Below are positions 59,797 to 64,000 of a DNA stretch of 64,000 bases, piece after piece. The stretch is taken from assembly GCA_932294295.1 (NCBI GenBank), contig OW028573.1, positions 52,484,329 to 52,548,328 on the forward strand. Reading direction: 5' to 3'. The position numbers were made by a program, and so were the translations under genes. This stretch comes from Alitta virens. Taxonomy: Eukaryota; Annelida; Polychaeta; Phyllodocida; Nereididae. Position 1 is the stretch's first letter. The number at the start of each line of letters is the position of its first letter. The notes below the pieces were generated by a model, which saw only the letters and a program-made list of their open reading frames with translations, was not told where the DNA came from and ran no database searches.

Positions 59797-60375
59797 GTAC
59801 CTATTGACTCCTCTTGTTTTGGGTCTTCACCTTAGATAGTTGAGCTTGCATCTCACCTGCTTCCATAATCCACTTTAATAAATATATAGTATGTGTCAAG
59901 CATGTGCAAATTGACAATTTACTTCATCAGTGTCATTTGTTTTCATTTGGCTATTGATAAGTTAACATTTGCATGTAAAAAACATCTGTTGGATTATCAT
60001 TGATATTCAGTTGATTTAGTATATATATTTAGCATGTGTTTAATTTACAAGGTCGATGTGAGATGTTATATATATCTATATATTAAATATACCTATATAC
60101 CTGTAGATTGTTGCAAAAATATCATTTTAATAACCAATTGTAATGCATGTAAAATTGGCATAGCTGCTTGACCTTGGCAACTGAGTAAAATTGGTAGTAT
60201 ATTGTCATATTATTGAAAAGAAACTAAGAGTAAAACTACAAAAGAGTTGTATATTAGGTATATATATATAAATTGAAAATATGCATGGTTAGGAGAGTCA
60301 GGGTATCTAGCAATCCCCCCTCAACCGGCATAGAACAGAGTGTGCCATGTTGACGTGTAGTTATGCCTATTGCAG
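59797..60375 (+). other. 0.6-kb intron
   Basis: AT-rich with TA repeats, between copy B and the DPLQQAY exon. No further feature. Confidence 0.9.
60062..60110. repeat. TA-rich low-complexity tract
   Basis: TATATATCTATATATTAAAT-type sequence in the 0.6-kb intron between copy B and the DPLQQAY exon. Confidence 0.8.
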
Positions 60376-60438
60376 CCCAAGCAATGACCAATGGGGACCC
60401 TCTTCAGCAGGCCTACTCGGGAGTTCAACAATATGCTG
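60376..60438 (+). CDS. CELF4: CELF exon: DPLQQAY segment
   Basis: A 63-nt exon, phase 1 at both ends, with acceptor ATTGCAG and donor GTATAG. With the split Ala codon it reads AQAMTNGDPLQQAYSGVQQY plus A. DPLQQAY(S/A)G(V/M)QQY is a hallmark of CELF3-6 linkers and is absent from unrelated RRM proteins, so this exon is strong evidence for the subfamily. The frame stays open for some 60 codons past the donor, but that sequence is AT-rich intron with no family resemblance. No alternative site is evident. Confidence 0.94.
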
Positions 60439-62448
60439 GTATAGATGAAGCATCAACTTCGTATGCTTCTTTTCTTATTCTTTTATCATTAAGATATTAT
60501 CTATATTATTTGTCTGCTGCTACTCGGTGTAGAATAATTGGAAATCAAGGATATTCATTTTGGAAAAAAAAAAGGAAAATTTCAAAAAAGAACAGAAATG
60601 TGATCATGCTAAGCCATTAATAGCTACATGTGCTTCTTTTTCATACACTTATCAATTAATTAGGTGTATATGGGATAATGAAAAAATAAAATAAAATTAA
60701 TGTACTTCCATATATCGTTGTGGAGTAGATGTGATCACATTTGCTCTTTGATTTGCAGTTATTTTGTTGTGCTGTTTGAATGTTGTCAGTCTAACGGATT
60801 GGACACTTTTGAGTGTTGTGGAGTTTTTCTACTCTCCTCTTCTTCTTTTTTTTTTTTCTTTTTTCAACAACATTGAAATAACATTAAGAAAGTGTCGTTA
60901 ACAGTGGCAATGGTTCCGTCAAAACTTCGCTTTATGTCTTGTTTTAATGGCAATGTGGATAAAAATATACGACTTTTTTTTGTCCTATCCTTCAAAGTAA
61001 TATGTTGTGTTAATGTTGAATGCACGTCCTGCCATTTCTTAAGGCCCCCAGGGACTCAGGATGGTTTTAATGACTGAACTCAATTAGGAAGAACCCAAAA
61101 TAACTGTTTATGTTTTTGTTTCTCCATACGATGTAATGTAACACTCTCTTATAAATTACGTTCAGGTCTCTTATTTATCACACCAAAGTAATGCTCATCT
61201 CAAGCTTTAAGCTTATGACGACTAAATGGTTTGTCACACACTTCGCGAGTTTATCACAAAACTCTATCACACATCCCAAAGTAAAATGAGCTTTAAAATC
61301 TTGAAATTGTTCCGTCCCTTTTGCGTTTGTCACCTCCATAATAGCGATCATTAGGCTCTTGAATTGTCAAAATTCACGTCATTCTTGAAGACAGCCAGGA
61401 AAATTACGACACCTTGTTTTCAAATTGCCCTACTTGGGTGCCATCTGAAATTGTTCGCACCTTTTGAAACTCACCAACATAATGGCCGCCAAACATTGTG
61501 AGGTCCTTTTTCTTTTTCCACCTCTTAAAACACATTTGTCATCCTGGGTCCCATTTCATTTTCAATTTGATTTCCCCTCTTCTGTTTACATATTTAATGC
61601 CTCCATTTTAAAAGTATATTCTGCCATCCGTGGCTGTATGATTGCAGCAGGGGGCTAGACTTTCTCAATAGTAAATGTGATTTAAAAACTTGCGAACTGT
61701 CAGGCTGCAGTTGTTGAAATTGCCCAATTACAGTCGTGAATGCCCCCTTGAAGTTACTGTCAACCGATCTCTAGAATGTTCGCTGCAATTTAAATGCAAT
61801 TTCTCAAACATGTGACATGCTAGATAAAATTATAGCTTGGGTGTACTTAAACGTCACCACATTGATTTTGAAAGCAGCATCAACACAACCTGTCCAACCG
61901 AGAGCTGAAATACCAGCCGCTACTATAGTAAGAACCACTATAAATGTCCACTTGTTTTTTGGGCATATTCTTTTTCCTTATCAGCATGGAGCTGCACAAA
62001 ATGAACATCAATGTTAGCAACAAGTCAAAGCCCAACTTTCTTGCTGATAAAAAAACATTTCTAATAACCAGAATTTTACTATATACTAGTCCATTATAAT
62101 TTCTGCTTTCTCTTTGACCATAAAAATGGCCATAATGACGAAATAAGGGCAAAAGCTTATCATTTCAAAGATAAGGAACTTGAAGTTAATTGGTACAGAG
62201 AGAGGTTCTTATGAGTTAGAAAGTAGCGGTTTGACTTATAAGTAAATTTCTGTCCATTTTGTGCTGCTCCAAGCTTTTTATTATAAAATATGACCGAAAA
62301 ACAAAATGGGAAGTTATTATGGATCCTACTTTAATGGTAGGCTCTTGCAGGTATTAGGAGAGTTCTATAGAGCTAGTAATATTGCGTAATACACGTATAC
62401 CTGTTATATTGTGTACAGATACTAACCCGGAGTGTGTATTGTTGACAG
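60439..62448 (+). other. 2.0-kb intron
   Basis: Contains a UGU-rich stretch and the polypyrimidine tract at 60824-60865. No recognisable exon. Confidence 0.88.
60824..60865 (+). other. Deep-intronic polypyrimidine tract
   Basis: Forty-two nt with a single purine, immediately after a UGU-rich stretch (60751-60820), but with no AG directly after it that leads to a recognisable exon. Possibly a PTB-type binding site. Confidence 0.45.
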
Positions 62449-62532
62449 CCACCTACCCTGCAGCATATGGCCAATTCCAGCAAGCTCTTGCTCAACATGC
62501 AACCATCCTGCCCGCTACACAGAAGAATGAAG
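62449..62532 (+). CDS. CELF4: CELF exon: YPAAYGQ segment before RRM3
   Basis: An 84-nt exon, phase 1 at both ends, with acceptor TATTGTTGACAG and donor GTAGGT. It encodes ATYPAAYGQFQQALAQHATI then LPATQKNE and the first base of Gly. Vertebrate CELF proteins have AAYPAAY...Q(R)EG at this place, directly followed by the third RRM. The next exon should start RRM3 with GPEGCNLFIYHLP-like sequence, which is not within the remaining 1.47 kb. The exon is complete and typical. Confidence 0.94.
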
Positions 62533-64000
62533 GTAGGTCAATGGAAATCACTGAAATTGAACACAATGTGCACTTAATGACAACACAATGCACTTATATA
62601 TGCACCATTAGATGATAGCAAAGCACACCTAGATCACATACACATAAAGCACAAAGCACTCTGCACAGCACACCCATCTAATCACTACTCATTATGTACA
62701 CAATCACTACGCTCCTTATATACATTATGCACATTACACACACACACAGGTATTATACACATTAGTGGAAAATCTAGATAATGCTATATCCAAACACCGA
62801 GCAATGCATTGTATTATGTTGCTCCATTAATGCAATGCATTGTGTGCAATATATATACCACGGACGTATGTGCAATATTGATACAAATGGCTGAGCATTC
62901 ATCTAACACAGACTCATATCTCTCTTCTCATCTCTTTGGACTCACTCACATAACACAGTTTCTATTTTGCATAATTCTCTCTTCCTTTAAAAAGGCTGAT
63001 TCGATAAACATAACAGCATGAGGACTCAGAGCTTGGTGTTTCTTACAAGTGCTGGGTCCATATTCTGTGGGAATATTGTCGGTACACCTCTGTCATTTAC
63101 AGAATAGAATAACCACTCCCATATTTCCAGGGTCTCAGACCTGCTTGGTGGAAAACAACAGGTATACAGCTTTCACGGTGGCATGACAGAATCGGGCCCA
63201 TATGTGGTTGAGCGTCTTGGATGTCTAATGTTGCATGTTCATGATTTTCAGGAGAAAAGGAAAGTTTTCTACAACATGACAAAAATTGCAAGAAGCAAAA
63301 CAAAAAGTGCAAAACAAGTGATGTTGGGTTTTATCGTTCTACTTGCTCTGCAGAAAGCACTGCAGATTGTTGAAGTAGAAACTTGCCAACATACCAGAAA
63401 GAAAAGAAAAACGAGAGAGCATGGCATGGTTGTCATGGCAACGTCGATATTTAGAATAGAGTTTCAAGAGTGGACAGGTGACAAGAGGGCGAGGGAGACC
63501 AGGGAAGGAGGGGTCAGCTGTTATCGTGTTGCAAAGGAGCAGGTGCAGGCTGCTGCAGGCAGTGGCAATCCTGCATTAGATACCGACTGCTGAGCCATAG
63601 TGGAAGAATTAGGAGGGGGTTACTGTGGTCATAACAGAATGGAAGGTCATCTGCTATTGTCCACAAGTCTGGGTCATTGGTGAGCACTATACCTAGCAAC
63701 ATCAGCACTAGTGGCAACATCAGCAGCCCTGAAGGGGTTCACCATCTAGTTGATGGTCAGGGGTGTCCTTTTCTCATTTTTTTCTTTGTCAGTTATCAGC
63801 AACTCCATCCATCTTAGCTTGACACCCCGTCATGTTTACCAACACATCAGGCTTCATGGCCTCTGGATGGATGGAGGACTAGCGAGTTTTCATAGATCGT
63901 CTTGAATTGCCGGCTTCGAAGGAGTGTGTCTAGCCAGACACCTCAGGAACCTGGCCCTTCATTCCCCCCTCCCCTAGCCCCCCAGCGGCATGACAGCCGT
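62533..64000 (+). other. Intron after the last recognised exon (open at window end)
   Basis: Non-coding from the GTAGGT donor to the window edge. A 136-codon frame at 63183-63593 has no recognised domain and no RRM3 motifs, so RRM3 lies beyond 64000. Confidence 0.8.

Larger units (their letters stand above)
27966..62532 (+). other. CELF4: CELF4-like gene, partial locus (RRM2 to just before RRM3)
   Basis: The exons listed below join into one open frame resembling CELF3-6 proteins. These bind UGU/CUG-rich RNA with RRM1 and RRM2 near the N terminus and RRM3 at the C terminus, and control splicing, stability and translation, mainly in neurons. Present here are RRM2, the linker rich in Gln, Ala and Met, the DPLQQAYSGVQQYA segment, and the YPAAYGQ segment that precedes RRM3. 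RRM1 and RRM3 were not found and should lie outside the window. Introns are about 11.3, 7.6, 8.0, 4.3 (to copy B), 0.6 and 2.0 kb. [16 protein letters not shown] and HGSQTMPG favour CELF4 over CELF1/2 from family knowledge. In an invertebrate the gene may be the single ancestor of CELF3-6, so the symbol is a class label. Confidence 0.93.

Noticed and set aside
60439..60620. Frame continuing past the DPLQQAY exon
   Set aside because: Intron read-through: AT-rich, Lys/Ile/Leu-rich, no family match, and a donor at 60439 with a proper next exon in phase.
63183..63593. 136-codon frame near the window end, considered as an RRM3 exon
   Set aside because: No RNP1 or RNP2 motif and no CELF RRM3 residues.
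1..64000. CRISPR array, prokaryotic operon or viral genome
   Set aside because: Spliced metazoan gene with large introns; repeats are microsatellites and MITEs, with no spacer-repeat pattern or dense coding.

Overview
This is a eukaryotic, metazoan window of about 42% GC (estimated by eye). It carries one recognisable protein-coding gene, on the + strand and split by large introns: a CELF-family RNA-binding protein (CUG-BP and ETR-3-like factor; invertebrate CELF3/4/5/6 or bruno-3 class, closest to vertebrate CELF4). I cannot name the organism. Multi-kilobase introns, small phase-matched exons and a divergent C-terminal linker suggest a bilaterian invertebrate (lophotrochozoan, cephalochordate or hemichordate are all possible).

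Layout. Positions 1-27965 are upstream non-coding DNA, read here as the intron before the RRM2 exon. It holds a strong 24-nt microexon candidate (3219-3242), promoter-like motif clusters (11445-11533 and 20781-20835), a minisatellite, two decayed transposon relics (15.2-16.3 kb), a G-rich tract and an AT-rich stretch. The recognised coding exons are 27966-28094 and 39437-39516 (RRM2), 47074-47220 (end of RRM2 and start of the linker), 55263-55422, a duplicated pair 59284-59382 (copy A) and 59677-59796 (copy B), 60376-60438 and 62449-62532. The last one ends just before RRM3, which must lie beyond 64000. RRM1 was not found and is presumably upstream of position 1. Every junction between the recognised exons keeps the reading frame.

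How the parts fit. The best-supported novelty is splicing flexibility packed into the linker between RRM2 and RRM3. It includes: (1) a tandem duplication in which a truncated exon copy has gained a new, phase-correct donor at the duplication junction; (2) a TA-flanked CAGTTAG-ended MITE inside copy A only, with the empty site preserved in copy B; (3) tandem CAG/TAG acceptors kept in both copies; (4) an exon with three in-frame candidate donors; and (5) an exon with two near-identical donors 36 nt apart. The locus also carries more than twenty separate CTG or CAG arrays, including a perfect (CAG)12 and a CTG/CAG fold-back. This is notable because the family is named for binding CUG/UGU-rich RNA, so autoregulation is a testable idea.

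Other open reading frames are short, unrecognised and of the length expected by chance in non-coding DNA of this size.
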